NCBI GenBank assembly: GCA_037129925.1
Contig: JBAXTZ010000006.1
Span: 23,412 to 87,411, forward strand
Reading direction: 5' to 3'
Source of the DNA: JBAXTZ01 sp037129925
GTDB taxonomy: Bacteria > Bacillota > Negativicutes > JBAXTZ01
DNA: 64,000 nt
Shown here piece after piece: positions 34,837 to 45,086 of the stretch; position 1 is the stretch's first letter; the number at the start of each line of letters is the position of its first letter. The notes beneath the pieces are model-generated. The model was not told the origin of the DNA, made no database searches, and saw only the letters and a program-made list of their open reading frames with translations. Position numbers and translations under genes: made by a program.

Positions 34837-36057
34837 TTGAAAGAATTTGTGACTAATCTAGCTGTAATCGTGTTGCTTTTTATGATGATTTTCAGACCGC
34901 CGCTTGTTCCTTATAATTTAACTCATCTTTTTTTTGTACTGGCCGTTGTAGTTTTATTTATGAATGGTACTCCAATAAAAAAGCTTAGTAAGAGCTTTTC
35001 TCCTTGGTATCTTGTTATAGTTTGTTTTTTTTGCATTGTATACTTTTTTACTTACTATGCCATATATGGTGGAGCACAATTATATATTAAAGCGATTACT
35101 GAACAAATATTGTTTGTTGAAGTTATGGTTATCTGTATTGTAGTTGCCAAATTACTTAACAGATTAAATTGGAGCGTGGAAAAGTTCGTTTCAGTTATTG
35201 TTATTGTTTGCTTTGTACAAGCGGCTATCGCAATTGCTATGCTGATGAATCAAGGCGTAAAAGATTTCTTTATTAACATGTGGCTGAGAAATGGAAACTT
35301 TTTGTCTGGTGGTACTGATATAGTTGAAGCAATTGCTGTTTTTCGAATGTTTGGTTTTGGCATTTCTTATACATCGACATTGGCCTATGCGCTAGGCATT
35401 GCCTCTTGTTTTATAGTTTTTCTGGTAATCAGAAGCAAAAATTACTGGTGGTTGGTTGGCATTATCCCATTGCTTTTGGCAGGGGTGATTAACGCAAGAA
35501 CTAGCCTGTTTATTTTCCCGTTAGCTGTGCTGTTTTTAATGCATCGAAAAGCTATAAGAATTTCTTTGTCTAAATTGAGGAAAATATTATTGGTGTTTGT
35601 AATCATAGTTGTCATTCTTAGTTTTATTATTATCAACATTGATTTTACCAATAGTCCTACTTTTGCTTGGATTAATAGCGCTTATGAAATGGGTACAAAA
35701 GACGACTTTTTTGATAGTTACAAAAGTATGTATTTCATGCCAGATAGTGCCATAGGCTGGTTGTTGGGCACCGGAGAAGAAGTTTATGGCAGAAGGGATA
35801 AATCTACCGATGTAGGCTACCTTGTTGACATATTTACCGGCGGGCTTATTTTTGAAATCTTGTGGTATGGGTGCATAATTGCATTTATCTATAAAGCTTT
35901 TGATAAAAAAGATAAACGCATTGCATTGGTCATTATTTTAGCGTTATTGTTTCTAAACTTTAAGGGGGCAGTATTTCGTAGCAATGACCTGATGACTATC
36001 GGTATGTTGATTTCAACTTTCGCATATTATAGAAAAATCAAACGGAAAAATCTCTGA
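34837..36057 (+). CDS. O-antigen polymerase, Wzy type
   Basis: A 406-residue membrane protein with about 10-12 hydrophobic segments and one large loop (residues 265-330), the profile of Wzy/WaaL-type polymerases. No conserved family motif is strong. Assignment rests on topology, AT-richness and the position after wzx and among glycosyltransferases. TTG start behind GGGAG. Confidence 0.75.
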   Translation: MKEFVTNLAVIVLLFMMIFRPPLVPYNLTHLFFVLAVVVLFMNGTPIKKLSKSFSPWYLVIVCFFCIVYFFTYYAIYGGAQLYIKAITEQILFVEVMVICIVVAKLLNRLNWSVEKFVSVIVIVCFVQAAIAIAMLMNQGVKDFFINMWLRNGNFLSGGTDIVEAIAVFRMFGFGISYTSTLAYALGIASCFIVFLVIRSKNYWWLVGIIPLLLAGVINARTSLFIFPLAVLFLMHRKAIRISLSKLRKILLVFVIIVVILSFIIINIDFTNSPTFAWINSAYEMGTKDDFFDSYKSMYFMPDSAIGWLLGTGEEVYGRRDKSTDVGYLVDIFTGGLIFEILWYGCIIAFIYKAFDKKDKRIALVIILALLFLNFKGAVFRSNDLMTIGMLISTFAYYRKIKRKNL

Positions 36058-36115
36058 AAATTAAAGTGAGTAATATTTGAAAACATAAAAAGATTAATTG
36101 CAAAGGACTGTTTTT

Positions 36116-37357
36116 GTGAAAATATGTTTCATCGGTGGTTTGTACTATAGTGATGATTACGCTGTTGAACTGCAGTCGGATTCACCTACTATGATAAATA
36201 TCGCAGCGCATAAATTTCAATGGAATTTGATTAAAGGGTTAGATTGTCATTTTCCTGGTGAAATAACGATTTTAACTAATATTTTTGTTGGATCATTTCC
36301 GCATAATTTACGAAAAATATTTGTTAAAGGAAAAAAGTGGTCGCACGATAAATTTGCTCGTGATAAGAGCTTCGCATTTATCAATCTACCAATAATTAAA
36401 CCACTAAATAAAATGGTTAACGTGCTATTTGGATTGGTGAATTGGTGTTACGAAAATAGAGCTGAGCAAAAAGTTGTTATAGTTTATTCACTGTATTCCC
36501 CATTTATTATTCCATGTGTACTGCTGAAAAAAATCTGCTCTAACACGAAAATCTGTCTTGTTGTGCCAGATTTGCCCAATAATATGTATATAGACGCTAA
36601 TACGCCAATTTTTAATAAATTTAAGCAGTTTTTCAACACTAAAATCACTAAGTTACTAATCAAATATGCAGACTCATTTGTGTTTTTAACAGAGTCCATG
36701 AACAATTTGTTGAACAAGAAACGAGTACCCTATATTGTTGTTGAAGGTATTGTAGATGTTGAAGATGCAAATACGTTTGTAGATTATCAGATGCTGAGTA
36801 ATGACATTCTTTATACAGGAGCTTTGTTCACCAAATACGGCATTATTGAGTTGCTAGAAGCGTTCGTCAAGACGAGTTATTTTGGTAAGTTCATAGTTTG
36901 TGGCGGCGGCGAAAAAGAGTGTATTGACAAAATAATGGCATTAGAAAAAAAAGATGAGCGTATCGAATATAAAGGAATCGTTAATCGCGAGCAGGCGCTT
37001 TTGTTTCAAAAGAACGCGGGAATATTAGTGAATCCAAGAAATGATTTGCACGAATTCACTAAGTATTCTTTTCCGTCAAAAACTATGGAATACCTTTTGA
37101 CTGGAAAACCGGTTGTTATGTTTAAACTTGCCGGCGTTTCTGAGGAATATTCTGACTATATTTATTACCCCGACAGACCGACTTATAGTTCTTTCGTAGA
37201 CAAATTAATTGAGGTTAGCGGCATAACTGTTCAAGAGAAGGTTGCGCGTAGTATAAAAACTTTAGAATTTCTCGAGAAGAATAAGAGTGTTGATGCTCAG
37301 GGGTTTAAGTTGGTAAAACTATTTACAACTCTGTTCACCTCTGAAAAAAGGCTATAA
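36116..37357 (+). CDS. Glycosyltransferase, GT4-like
   Basis: A 413-residue GT-B enzyme. The C-terminal part has ILYTGALFTKYGIIELLEAF, GIVNREQALLFQKNAGILVNPR and the EX7E-like region FPSKTMEYLLTGKPVV. GTG at 36116 is 8 bases after AAGGA and preferred over a TTG at 36098. Donor and acceptor unknown. Confidence 0.87.
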   Translation: MKICFIGGLYYSDDYAVELQSDSPTMINIAAHKFQWNLIKGLDCHFPGEITILTNIFVGSFPHNLRKIFVKGKKWSHDKFARDKSFAFINLPIIKPLNKMVNVLFGLVNWCYENRAEQKVVIVYSLYSPFIIPCVLLKKICSNTKICLVVPDLPNNMYIDANTPIFNKFKQFFNTKITKLLIKYADSFVFLTESMNNLLNKKRVPYIVVEGIVDVEDANTFVDYQMLSNDILYTGALFTKYGIIELLEAFVKTSYFGKFIVCGGGEKECIDKIMALEKKDERIEYKGIVNREQALLFQKNAGILVNPRNDLHEFTKYSFPSKTMEYLLTGKPVVMFKLAGVSEEYSDYIYYPDRPTYSSFVDKLIEVSGITVQEKVARSIKTLEFLEKNKSVDAQGFKLVKLFTTLFTSEKRL

Positions 37358-37447
37358 AATGATTTGTGATTTAAGTGAAAATGAACACGATATCTTGATT
37401 ATCAATAGGTAGATTAGGTATCGGTGTTAGAAGGGTAATTGTTAGCA

Positions 37448-38629
37448 GTGAATAAAAAACAGATAATAATGACATCTAATTGGTTTTATCCCGCCACAAA
37501 AGCCGGAGGTCCAATAAATTCTGCTGGAAATTTTGTGAAAGCCTTAAGTTGTGATTATGAAATATTTATAATTACTGATGATCGAGATTTTGGTGAAAGC
37601 ACGCCGTATCCCGGCGTTATCGTTGATAAATTTTGCGACTATTTCGGAGCGAAAGTGTTCTATTGCAGTAGTTTACTTTCTATGTTGAAGGTGCTTATTA
37701 ATTTGTTGCGTTCCAATCCCAATGCACTTCTTTTTCTTAATAGTTTTTGCAGTATTCATTTCTCGATAGTGCCAATGATTATGCGTAGATTAAAGGTGTT
37801 TAATAACAAAGTTGTCGTATCTCCGCGAGGTGAATTTAATGTTAATGCTTTAAGCATTAAGGCGAACAAGAAAAGGCTGTTTCTGTTAATAGCCCAAATG
37901 TTCGGTTTATACAAATCGCAAAACATTTTTTTTCACGGTTCATCGGAGTACGAAAGAAATGATATTGCGAAAATATTCAAGAAAAAACAAATATTTATTG
38001 CGCCAGATGTTGTGTTAGCGAATCAAGAATCATCGAATGAGTCTTTGTTGGTCAAAGATTGCGGGTTCTTGCGCGTAATATTTCTTTCAAGAATATCGAA
38101 AATGAAGAATTTGGAATTTGCTATTGAAGTTCTTGCAAGTGCCAAAGGCGAAGTTGTTTTCGATATATTTGGTCCTTTAGAAGATCAGGACTACTGGAAA
38201 ATATGTTTGGAAAGAATCGCACTACTCCCGAAAAATATAAAAGTTAATTACTGCGGAGAAGTTGAAAAAGACGATGTACGTGATGTTATGAAAAAGTACC
38301 ACTTGTTTTTTTCGCCTACTCTCGGAGAAGGTTTTGGACACGCGATATATGAGGCACTTACCTCAAATTGTATCCTGCTCATAAGTGATAGAACGCCTTG
38401 GCGTAAACTAGAAATGGAGGGTGTGGGTTGGGATATTTCTTTGGATAGCAAAGTTCAATTTGTTTGTGCAATCAATAAATTGATCAGCATAGAGAAAGAT
38501 GAATATATGAATTATTTAGCTAAAATATCTCGTTTTCTCAAAAAGATTAATTTACCCGAGGAGACAGTGAGTTCAAATAGAAGCATGATTGAAACTGTTT
38601 TTGCCAGTGCGGGCATTGATGACAAATAG
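37448..38629 (+). CDS. Glycosyltransferase, GT4-like
   Basis: A 393-residue GT-B enzyme: NWFYPATKAGGPINSAGNFVKAL at the start, VVSPRGEFN (acceptor loop), IFLSRISKMKNLEFAIEVL and FFSPTLGEGFGHAIYEALTSN (the EX7E donor motif). It should add a sugar to the repeat unit. The GTG at 37448 is preferred; TTG at 37439 is possible. Confidence 0.88.
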   Translation: MNKKQIIMTSNWFYPATKAGGPINSAGNFVKALSCDYEIFIITDDRDFGESTPYPGVIVDKFCDYFGAKVFYCSSLLSMLKVLINLLRSNPNALLFLNSFCSIHFSIVPMIMRRLKVFNNKVVVSPRGEFNVNALSIKANKKRLFLLIAQMFGLYKSQNIFFHGSSEYERNDIAKIFKKKQIFIAPDVVLANQESSNESLLVKDCGFLRVIFLSRISKMKNLEFAIEVLASAKGEVVFDIFGPLEDQDYWKICLERIALLPKNIKVNYCGEVEKDDVRDVMKKYHLFFSPTLGEGFGHAIYEALTSNCILLISDRTPWRKLEMEGVGWDISLDSKVQFVCAINKLISIEKDEYMNYLAKISRFLKKINLPEETVSSNRSMIETVFASAGIDDK

Positions 38630-38670
38630 TTTTTTAATGAAGTAGTTTATAAACAGGAGATGAGTTTGAA

Positions 38671-39678
38671 ATGTTTAACGCTAAAACACTTTTAATTACC
38701 GGCGGCACCGGTTCATTTGGAAACGCGGTTCTACGTCGTTTTTTACACACCGATATTCAAGAAATTCGCATCTTTAGCCGCGACGAAAAAAAACAAGAAG
38801 ATATGCGCATTGCGCTCAAGAATGATAAAGTTAAATTTTATATCGGCGATGTTCGCGATCGTTCCAGTGTGGATTATGCAATGTGCGGCGTGGATTATGT
38901 TTTTCATGCAGCAGCGTTAAAACAGGTACCGAGTTGTGAGTTTTATCCGATGGAAGCAGTGAAAACTAATGTTATTGGTACCGGTAATGTTATTGATTCG
39001 GCGGTGGCGCACGGTGTGAAAAATGTTATCTGTCTTTCCACTGATAAAGCAGTATATCCGGTGAATGCCATGGGCATTTCCAAAGCAATGATGGAGAAAG
39101 TGGCGGTAGCTAAAGCGCGTCAAGCCGGTTCTTGTCGTGAAACGGTAATTTGCTGTACACGTTATGGCAACGTAATGGCATCGCGCGGTTCAGTAATTCC
39201 GTTATTTTTTCAACAAATTCGTGCGGGCAAACCACTTACAGTTACTGATCCGAATATGACCCGCTATTTGATGTCGCTTGATGATGCCGTTGATTTAGTG
39301 CTTTTTGCATTTAATAATGGTACTCCCGGCGACATTTTCGTCCAGAAGGCACCGGCATCGACCATTGCGGATTTGGCGCAAGCCGTTAAAGAAGTTTTCA
39401 ATGCACTCAACCCGATAAAAGTGATTGGCACCAGACATGGTGAAAAACTGTATGAAACTTTAGTTACCCGAGAGGAAATGGTGGTCGCTGAAGACATGGG
39501 CGGTTATTATCGAGTTCCTTGCGATCAAAGGGATTTAAATTATGACAAGTACTTTACAGAAGGCGAGCAGTGCGTTTCCGAAGCAAATGATTACAATTCG
39601 CATAATACGCAACGATTGGGTGTAAAAGAGATTAAGGATTTGTTGGTTAATTTGCATGAGCTTAAGGGTGAAATATAG
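38671..39678 (+). CDS. capE: UDP-GlcNAc 4,6-dehydratase/5-epimerase (CapE/WbjB/FnlA type)
   Basis: A 335-residue SDR enzyme (TGGTGSFGNAVLRRFL, FSRDEKKQEDMR, HAAALKQVP) that begins UDP-N-acetyl-L-fucosamine synthesis. The catalytic region reads VNAMGISKAMMEK, with Met where most SDRs have Tyr; this Met-x3-Lys site is the known signature of CapE-type enzymes. The two following genes complete the pathway in order. The stop codon lies in a short repeat-like stretch (39676-39694). Confidence 0.92.
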   Translation: MFNAKTLLITGGTGSFGNAVLRRFLHTDIQEIRIFSRDEKKQEDMRIALKNDKVKFYIGDVRDRSSVDYAMCGVDYVFHAAALKQVPSCEFYPMEAVKTNVIGTGNVIDSAVAHGVKNVICLSTDKAVYPVNAMGISKAMMEKVAVAKARQAGSCRETVICCTRYGNVMASRGSVIPLFFQQIRAGKPLTVTDPNMTRYLMSLDDAVDLVLFAFNNGTPGDIFVQKAPASTIADLAQAVKEVFNALNPIKVIGTRHGEKLYETLVTREEMVVAEDMGGYYRVPCDQRDLNYDKYFTEGEQCVSEANDYNSHNTQRLGVKEIKDLLVNLHELKGEI

Positions 39679-39694
39679 TGCATGAGTGAATTGG
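39676..39694. repeat. Short intergenic repeat copy
   Basis: TAGTGCATGAGTGAATTGG, 17 of 19 bases identical to 24671-24689. It supplies the stop codon of the capE-type gene. Confidence 0.45.
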
Positions 39695-39724
39695 AAGAGT
39701 CATGTAAAGTGGGGTGGAATTAGT

Positions 39725-40846
39725 ATGAAAATTTTGATAACTGGTGCTAATGGTTTTGTGGGTAAAAATTTACTTATATGTTTGAAGCAAATTGGTTACT
39801 CTGATGAAGATGTTTTATGTTATGACATAGATAAGTCTCATGATGATTTGAAGAACTATGTTCAACAAGCTGAGTTTGCTATCCACTTGGCCGGAGTTAA
39901 TCGACCACTGACCGTTGATGAATTTAAAACAGGCAACTCGGATTTCACAGCGCAACTGGTTGAATTACTGCTGGCGACTGAGAGAAAACCACCATTGTTG
40001 TTGTCTTCTTCTATCCAAGCGGCTCTAGAAAATCCGTATGGAGCCAGTAAACTCGGCGCTGAAGTCGCTGTTGCTGAATATGCGCGAGGTGGTGGACGAG
40101 GAATTGTTTTTCGGTTGCCGAATGTTTACGGTAAATGGTGCAGACCTAATTATAACTCAGCAGTAGCTACTTTTTGTTATAATATAAGCCACGATCTGCC
40201 AATATCAATATCAGATCGTAACAACAAGGTGAATCTGGTATATATTGATGATGTAGTGCGCTGTTTCAGTAAATGTATTGGCGATAAGTTCGAAGCAGGT
40301 TCACTTAATCATAGAAGTGTCGATGTGACAAGCGAAACTACAGTTGGTGAATTGGCAGATGCAATATATTCATTTAAGGCTAATCGATTAACGAAAATCA
40401 TGCCTGATTTATCAAACTACTTCACTAAGAGTTTGTATTCGACATATTTGTCTTATTTGGATGAAAGCGATTTTTCCTATGCTTTAGATACAAAACACGA
40501 CGACCGTGGTTGGTTGGCAGAGTTGATAAAATCGAGACAGTTCGGACAAATTTTTGTGTCCAAAACAAAACCGGGAATTACCCGTGGAAATCATTATCAT
40601 AATACCAAAGTTGAAAAGTTTTGCGTAATTTCGGGACGAGGGTTTATACGTTTTAGGCACATTTCTAGTGATGAAGTATTGGTGTATGAGGTAGATGACG
40701 TGAATTTGATAGTGCTTGACATACCGCCGGGATATACGCACTCTATTGAAAACACTGGAACCTCAGAGATGATAACTTTGTTTTGGTCAAGTGAAATTTT
40801 CGATACTACAAACACCGATACATATTTTGATCAGGTGATAAAATGA
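39725..40846 (+). CDS. capF: UDP-2-acetamido-2,6-dideoxy-hexulose reductase (CapF/WbjC/FnlB type)
   Basis: A 373-residue bifunctional enzyme: an N-terminal SDR reductase (LITGANGFVGKNLL, NPYGASKLGAE) and a C-terminal cupin (SKTKPGITRGNHYHNTKVEKFCVISGRG, DIPPGYTHSIENTG) that epimerises C3. It performs the second step to UDP-L-FucNAc. The ATG at 39725 is behind GGGGTGGAA. Confidence 0.92.
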   Translation: MKILITGANGFVGKNLLICLKQIGYSDEDVLCYDIDKSHDDLKNYVQQAEFAIHLAGVNRPLTVDEFKTGNSDFTAQLVELLLATERKPPLLLSSSIQAALENPYGASKLGAEVAVAEYARGGGRGIVFRLPNVYGKWCRPNYNSAVATFCYNISHDLPISISDRNNKVNLVYIDDVVRCFSKCIGDKFEAGSLNHRSVDVTSETTVGELADAIYSFKANRLTKIMPDLSNYFTKSLYSTYLSYLDESDFSYALDTKHDDRGWLAELIKSRQFGQIFVSKTKPGITRGNHYHNTKVEKFCVISGRGFIRFRHISSDEVLVYEVDDVNLIVLDIPPGYTHSIENTGTSEMITLFWSSEIFDTTNTDTYFDQVIK

Positions 40847-41973
40847 AAAAACTGAAGGTAATGACCGTAATTGGAACGCGACCGGAAATCATACGGTTAT
40901 CGCGAGTAATGACGCTGTTGGATCAGGAAACTGAACATATCATTGTGCATACTGGGCAAAACTATGATTATGAACTAAACGAAGTTTTTTTTAACGATTT
41001 GGAATTGCGCAAACCCGACTATTTTTTAAATGCGGCAATGGCGACTCCTGCGAAAACGATTGGCGCTTTGATCGGTTCGGTTGATGATGTTTTGGCAAAA
41101 GAGCAGCCCGAAGCGTTATTGGTATTGGGTGACACTAATAGTTGCTTGGCGGTCATCCCTGCTAAACGACGCAAGATTCCGATTTTTCATATGGAGGCTG
41201 GCAACCGTTGTTTTGATTTTCGGGTGCCGGAAGAGATCAATCGCCGGATAGTTGATCATACATCAGATATAAATATGCCATACAGTGATATTGCCCGGGA
41301 GTATCTTTTGCGCGAAGGTTTACCGCCAGATCGTGTTATTAAAACAGGTAGTCCTATGTACGAAGTGTTAAATCATTATATGGCAAAAATTGATTCTAGT
41401 ACTGTACTCGACCAGTTAAGCTTGAAAGAACATGATTATTTTGTGGTTAGTTGCCATCGCGAAGAAAATGTAGATTCTGAAAGCAACTTCAAATCGTTCG
41501 CCAAAGCCCTAAATGCACTTGCAAGGGTGTATAATAAACGCATTATTGTATCTACGCATCCACGAACACGTAAACGTATCGAGCAGGATCGGATTGAATT
41601 TAATTCTTTGATAGAGTTAGTAAAACCGTTAGGTTTTATAGATTATATTAGACTTCAGAAGAGTTCTTTTGTGGTTTTGTCCGACAGTGGCACGATAACC
41701 GAGGAATCCTCAATTCTGAATTTCCCGGCAGTAAATATTCGCGATGCACACGAGCGACCGGAGGGGATGGAAGAGTGTCCGGCAATTATGACGGGTATGA
41801 GTAGCGAGAGGATAATTCAAGCGGTAGATGTGTTGTCGAAGCAGAATCGTTACGAAAGAGAATATCGTCTGATTTCTGATTACGCGATACCTAATGTTAG
41901 CTGGAAAGTGTTGAGAATTATTCTGAGTTATACGGATTTTGTCAACAGATTTGTCTGGCGCAAGATGTTGTGA
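40843..41973 (+). CDS. capG: UDP-N-acetyl-sugar C2 epimerase, non-hydrolysing (CapG/WbjD/FnlC type)
   Basis: A 376-residue WecB-family enzyme (TVIGTRPEIIRLSRVM, HTGQNYDYELNEVFF, HMEAGNRCFDFRVPEEINRR, SDSGTITEESSILNFP). As the third gene of the capE-capF-capG order it should make UDP-L-FucNAc from the L-talo precursor. It overlaps the preceding gene by 4 bases (ATGA). Confidence 0.92.
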   Translation: MKKLKVMTVIGTRPEIIRLSRVMTLLDQETEHIIVHTGQNYDYELNEVFFNDLELRKPDYFLNAAMATPAKTIGALIGSVDDVLAKEQPEALLVLGDTNSCLAVIPAKRRKIPIFHMEAGNRCFDFRVPEEINRRIVDHTSDINMPYSDIAREYLLREGLPPDRVIKTGSPMYEVLNHYMAKIDSSTVLDQLSLKEHDYFVVSCHREENVDSESNFKSFAKALNALARVYNKRIIVSTHPRTRKRIEQDRIEFNSLIELVKPLGFIDYIRLQKSSFVVLSDSGTITEESSILNFPAVNIRDAHERPEGMEECPAIMTGMSSERIIQAVDVLSKQNRYEREYRLISDYAIPNVSWKVLRIILSYTDFVNRFVWRKML

Positions 41974-42034
41974 TTGGTTTGGTACTAATTCACCATATTG
42001 TTACAAAGAACGTAAGAAACAAGGGAGAAAACAA

Positions 42035-42970
42035 ATGTCAAAAATACGAGCGCTAGTCACTGGCGGAGCTGGATTCATAGGTTCGAATGTAGTCAAGTAT
42101 TTATTGGAAAACAATTGCGAAGTACGAGTTGTTGACAATTTATCCTCTGGTCATAGATGCAATCTTGAAGGGCTGGAGGTCGATTTTGTTGAGGGGGATA
42201 TTTGCAACAGCGACACTGCAGAGCGTAGTTGTGCCGACGTAGATGTTGTTTTTCATTTGGCGGCCTGTGTCGGACGACAAAAATCCATTGATGATCCGCA
42301 ACTGGATTCCAAAACCAACCTGTTGGGAACTGTAAATATTCTTGAGGCGATGAGAAAAAAGCTGGTTAAGCGAATCGTTTATTCTTCTTCTGCAGCGATA
42401 TTTGGCGAACTGACCACATCGTATATTGATGAAAATCATCCTCAAAATGCGGACTCTCCTTATGGAGTTTCAAAGTTAGCCGCTGAGAAGATGATTCTTG
42501 CATATAGTGGCATTTGCGATATTACAGGAGTGTGTCTGCGGTACTTTAATATTTATGGCGTAAATCAAAGATTTGATTTGTATGGAAATGTTATTCCGAT
42601 ATTCGCAAAGCGCATATTTTCTGGAGATCCGATTACAATCTATGGTGACGGAGAGCAAACAAGAGATTTTGTTAATGTTAAAGATATAGCGCGGATCAAT
42701 TTTATGGCTGGAAGCAGGGCAGTAGGGACAGATGTTTACAATCTAGGTAGTGGCTCAAGTATTACAATAAATAAGCTTGCTGAGTTGATGCAGAATATTA
42801 GCGGACGAAAAGTTGGAATTGTTTATGCCCCGATTCGGGTCGCTGATGTTAGGCATTGTAAAGCTAATACAGAAAAAGTTAAGAGGAATTTGGATTTCAA
42901 GATAACAGTTAGTTTGGAAGACGGATTGAGGGATTACCTATCATGGTTTGGAGAAAACTGTGTTCAATAG
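42035..42970 (+). CDS. NAD-dependent epimerase, UDP-glucose 4-epimerase-like
   Basis: A 311-residue extended SDR enzyme (VTGGAGFIGSNVVKYLLENN, SSSAAIFGE, SPYGVSKLAAEKM, RYFNIYGVNQ). The ATG at 42035 is behind AAGGGAG. It could make UDP-GalNAc or the precursor of the FucNAc glycan. Exact substrate unknown. Confidence 0.87.
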   Translation: MSKIRALVTGGAGFIGSNVVKYLLENNCEVRVVDNLSSGHRCNLEGLEVDFVEGDICNSDTAERSCADVDVVFHLAACVGRQKSIDDPQLDSKTNLLGTVNILEAMRKKLVKRIVYSSSAAIFGELTTSYIDENHPQNADSPYGVSKLAAEKMILAYSGICDITGVCLRYFNIYGVNQRFDLYGNVIPIFAKRIFSGDPITIYGDGEQTRDFVNVKDIARINFMAGSRAVGTDVYNLGSGSSITINKLAELMQNISGRKVGIVYAPIRVADVRHCKANTEKVKRNLDFKITVSLEDGLRDYLSWFGENCVQ

Positions 42971-43013
42971 AGAATGACAACTTGATTTCAATATGAAAGT
43001 ACAGGGGTGCTGA

Positions 43014-44213
43014 ATGAATAGATTGCCAAAAATTGTTTTAATTTCCCAATATTTTTGGCCGGAGAATTTTAAAATTAATGACCTTTGTAAAAAAGTAAAA
43101 AAAGCGGGTTACGATTTGGTCGTTATTACTGGTCTCCCAAATTATCCGAGAGGGAGATTTTTTGAAGGATATTCATTGCTAAACATTGGCTGGGATAAAT
43201 ATGAGGGAATTGATGTTTTTCGAGTTCCTTTGTTCCCCCGAGGTAAAAACAAATTTTGCTTGTTAATGAATTATCTGACGTTTTGTTTTTTTGCATCTAT
43301 TGCAACATTGTTTATTTGCAGAAATGCGAAGCTTGTTTGGGTGTACCAGCTATCTCCGATTTTTGCGATAGTTCCAGCGATTATTTCAAAAATGGTTTAC
43401 AAAACGAAAATAATTGCTAACGTTCTGGATCTTTGGCCGGAGAGTTTCTACGCAGTCGTTCCTAATCAAAACAAAGTAATTTCAGAATTGTTGCTGAAGC
43501 TGAGTAATTGGATATATAGTAGATGCGATATTTTATTAGTATCGTCCAAATATTCATGCAGATTACTTGGTAATAGGGTTACACAACCCGCATTACATAT
43601 GCCTCATAGTGAGATCGACTATGGTGGGAGAAAGACTGAATTTGGACGAGAAAACGGTTTCAAAATATTATTTGCTGGGAATATCGGTTATGCTCAAAGT
43701 ATGGACACGATAGCGCAAGCAGTGCTAAAGTTGAGACAGCTCAAAGGAGTTAAATGGTGTTTTCTAGGCGACGGTGCAGAGAAAAATGCTCTTGAGAGGA
43801 AATTCAGGAGTGAAGGAATTGAAAATGTCGAGTTTTTAGGATGGGTGCCGACTGAAGTTGCCATTGCTCACTTAAGGGATTCGCACATTGCCTTGGTAAC
43901 GCTTAAAGATAACTTGGTTTGTAATAGCACCTTGCCTTCGAAAGTTCAGATTTTTTTATCCACCGGAACCCCTATTGTAGTGGCAACTAATGGCGAAACT
44001 AATGATGTAATCGGTGTCGCTGGTGCCGGTTTATGTGGACCAGCGGAAGATGCGGACAAATTGACAAATAATATTGAGATAGCGTATAACATGTCAGAAA
44101 AACAATTGCAAGAACTTGGCGCTAATGGATATATGCTGTTTGTTGAACAGTTCGATGCTGATAAAGTATTTGAACTGTTTGAAAGCCAAATTCGAAAGGT
44201 GATAAGTGAATGA
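43014..44213 (+). CDS. Glycosyltransferase GT4, WbuB-like (probable L-FucNAc transferase)
   Basis: A 399-residue GT-B enzyme with the WbuB N-terminus (VLISQYFWPENFKINDL, VITGLPNYPRGRFFEGY) and a hydrophobic insertion (residues 80-130). These transferases usually use UDP-L-FucNAc and sit beside the FnlABC/CapEFG genes, as here. Overlaps the next (decayed) gene by 4 bases. Confidence 0.85.
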   Translation: MNRLPKIVLISQYFWPENFKINDLCKKVKKAGYDLVVITGLPNYPRGRFFEGYSLLNIGWDKYEGIDVFRVPLFPRGKNKFCLLMNYLTFCFFASIATLFICRNAKLVWVYQLSPIFAIVPAIISKMVYKTKIIANVLDLWPESFYAVVPNQNKVISELLLKLSNWIYSRCDILLVSSKYSCRLLGNRVTQPALHMPHSEIDYGGRKTEFGRENGFKILFAGNIGYAQSMDTIAQAVLKLRQLKGVKWCFLGDGAEKNALERKFRSEGIENVEFLGWVPTEVAIAHLRDSHIALVTLKDNLVCNSTLPSKVQIFLSTGTPIVVATNGETNDVIGVAGAGLCGPAEDADKLTNNIEIAYNMSEKQLQELGANGYMLFVEQFDADKVFELFESQIRKVISE

Positions 44214-45085
44214 TTCTAGTTACAGGTGTTTGCGGATTAACTGGTAAGTTCTTATACCGTGAGTTAAAAGACCAATATAAGGAAAACAAATATCGATATT
44301 TTGTACGCAAATCTAGCGATGTTACTTTTATTGCGCCCGGTGTGAAGACTTATATGTTGGCGAATTGACATGCGTCGATGACATCTGTCAAGCTCTGATA
44401 GGTGTTGACACGGTCATTCATGTCGCTTCAATTTATTTGACGGAAAACATCATCAAAGCGTGCGAGATACAATCGGTAAAGCAGGTGTTTTTTGTCCACA
44501 CTACTGGTATGTACAGTTGAGTATAAAAAATATGCAATTAGGTACATTGGTATTGAAAACAAGTTAAAACAAAGTTCAATAGTTTACACAATTATTCGCC
44601 CTACGCTGATTTATGGAAACATTAAAGACGGCAATCTTAAAAAATTAATTAAACTCGTCAATATACTACCAATTTTTCCAGTAATCGGTAAAGGCCACGG
44701 GCTATTACATCCGATTTACGCGCGTGATTTAGCGAAGTCAATTGCTCTCGCGTTTAAAAACGAAGAGAAAACTCGTATGAAAGAATATAATGTAGCAGGC
44801 AAAGCTCCGGTTAGATATATTGATCTACTGAAGATAATGGCGCGTGAATTAAACAAGAAGCCGATATTCGTCCACATCCCGATGTTTTTAGCAAAACTTG
44901 CTGGTCGAATCGGTGATATGATTCCCAATGGCTTGATTGGTTACGAAAAAGTTCTGCGCATCGAAGAAGACAAGAACTTCGATTATTCCGCGGCTACAAG
45001 GGATTTTGGTTTTGATCCGATTTCGATTGAAGAAGGAATAAAATTGGAAGTGCAAGCGTTGCGAGAATCAAAATTCATCAACTAA
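44210..45085 (+). pseudogene. NAD-dependent epimerase, frameshifted twice
   Basis: Translation from ATG 44210 (MILVTGVCGLTGKFLYREL) stops at 44366-44368. The next frame picks up GELTCVDDICQALIGVDTVIHVASIYLTEN and ends after TTGMYS at 44518-44520. A third frame carries EYKKYAIRYIGIENKL through PTLIYGNIKDG, PIYARDLAKSIA and on to the C-terminus at 45085. Together these make a full SDR epimerase of the WbuB-neighbour type, broken by at least two indels (near 44357 and 44510). The gene is the expected partner downstream of a WbuB-type transferase. Confidence 0.85.
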
Positions 45086-45086
45086 A

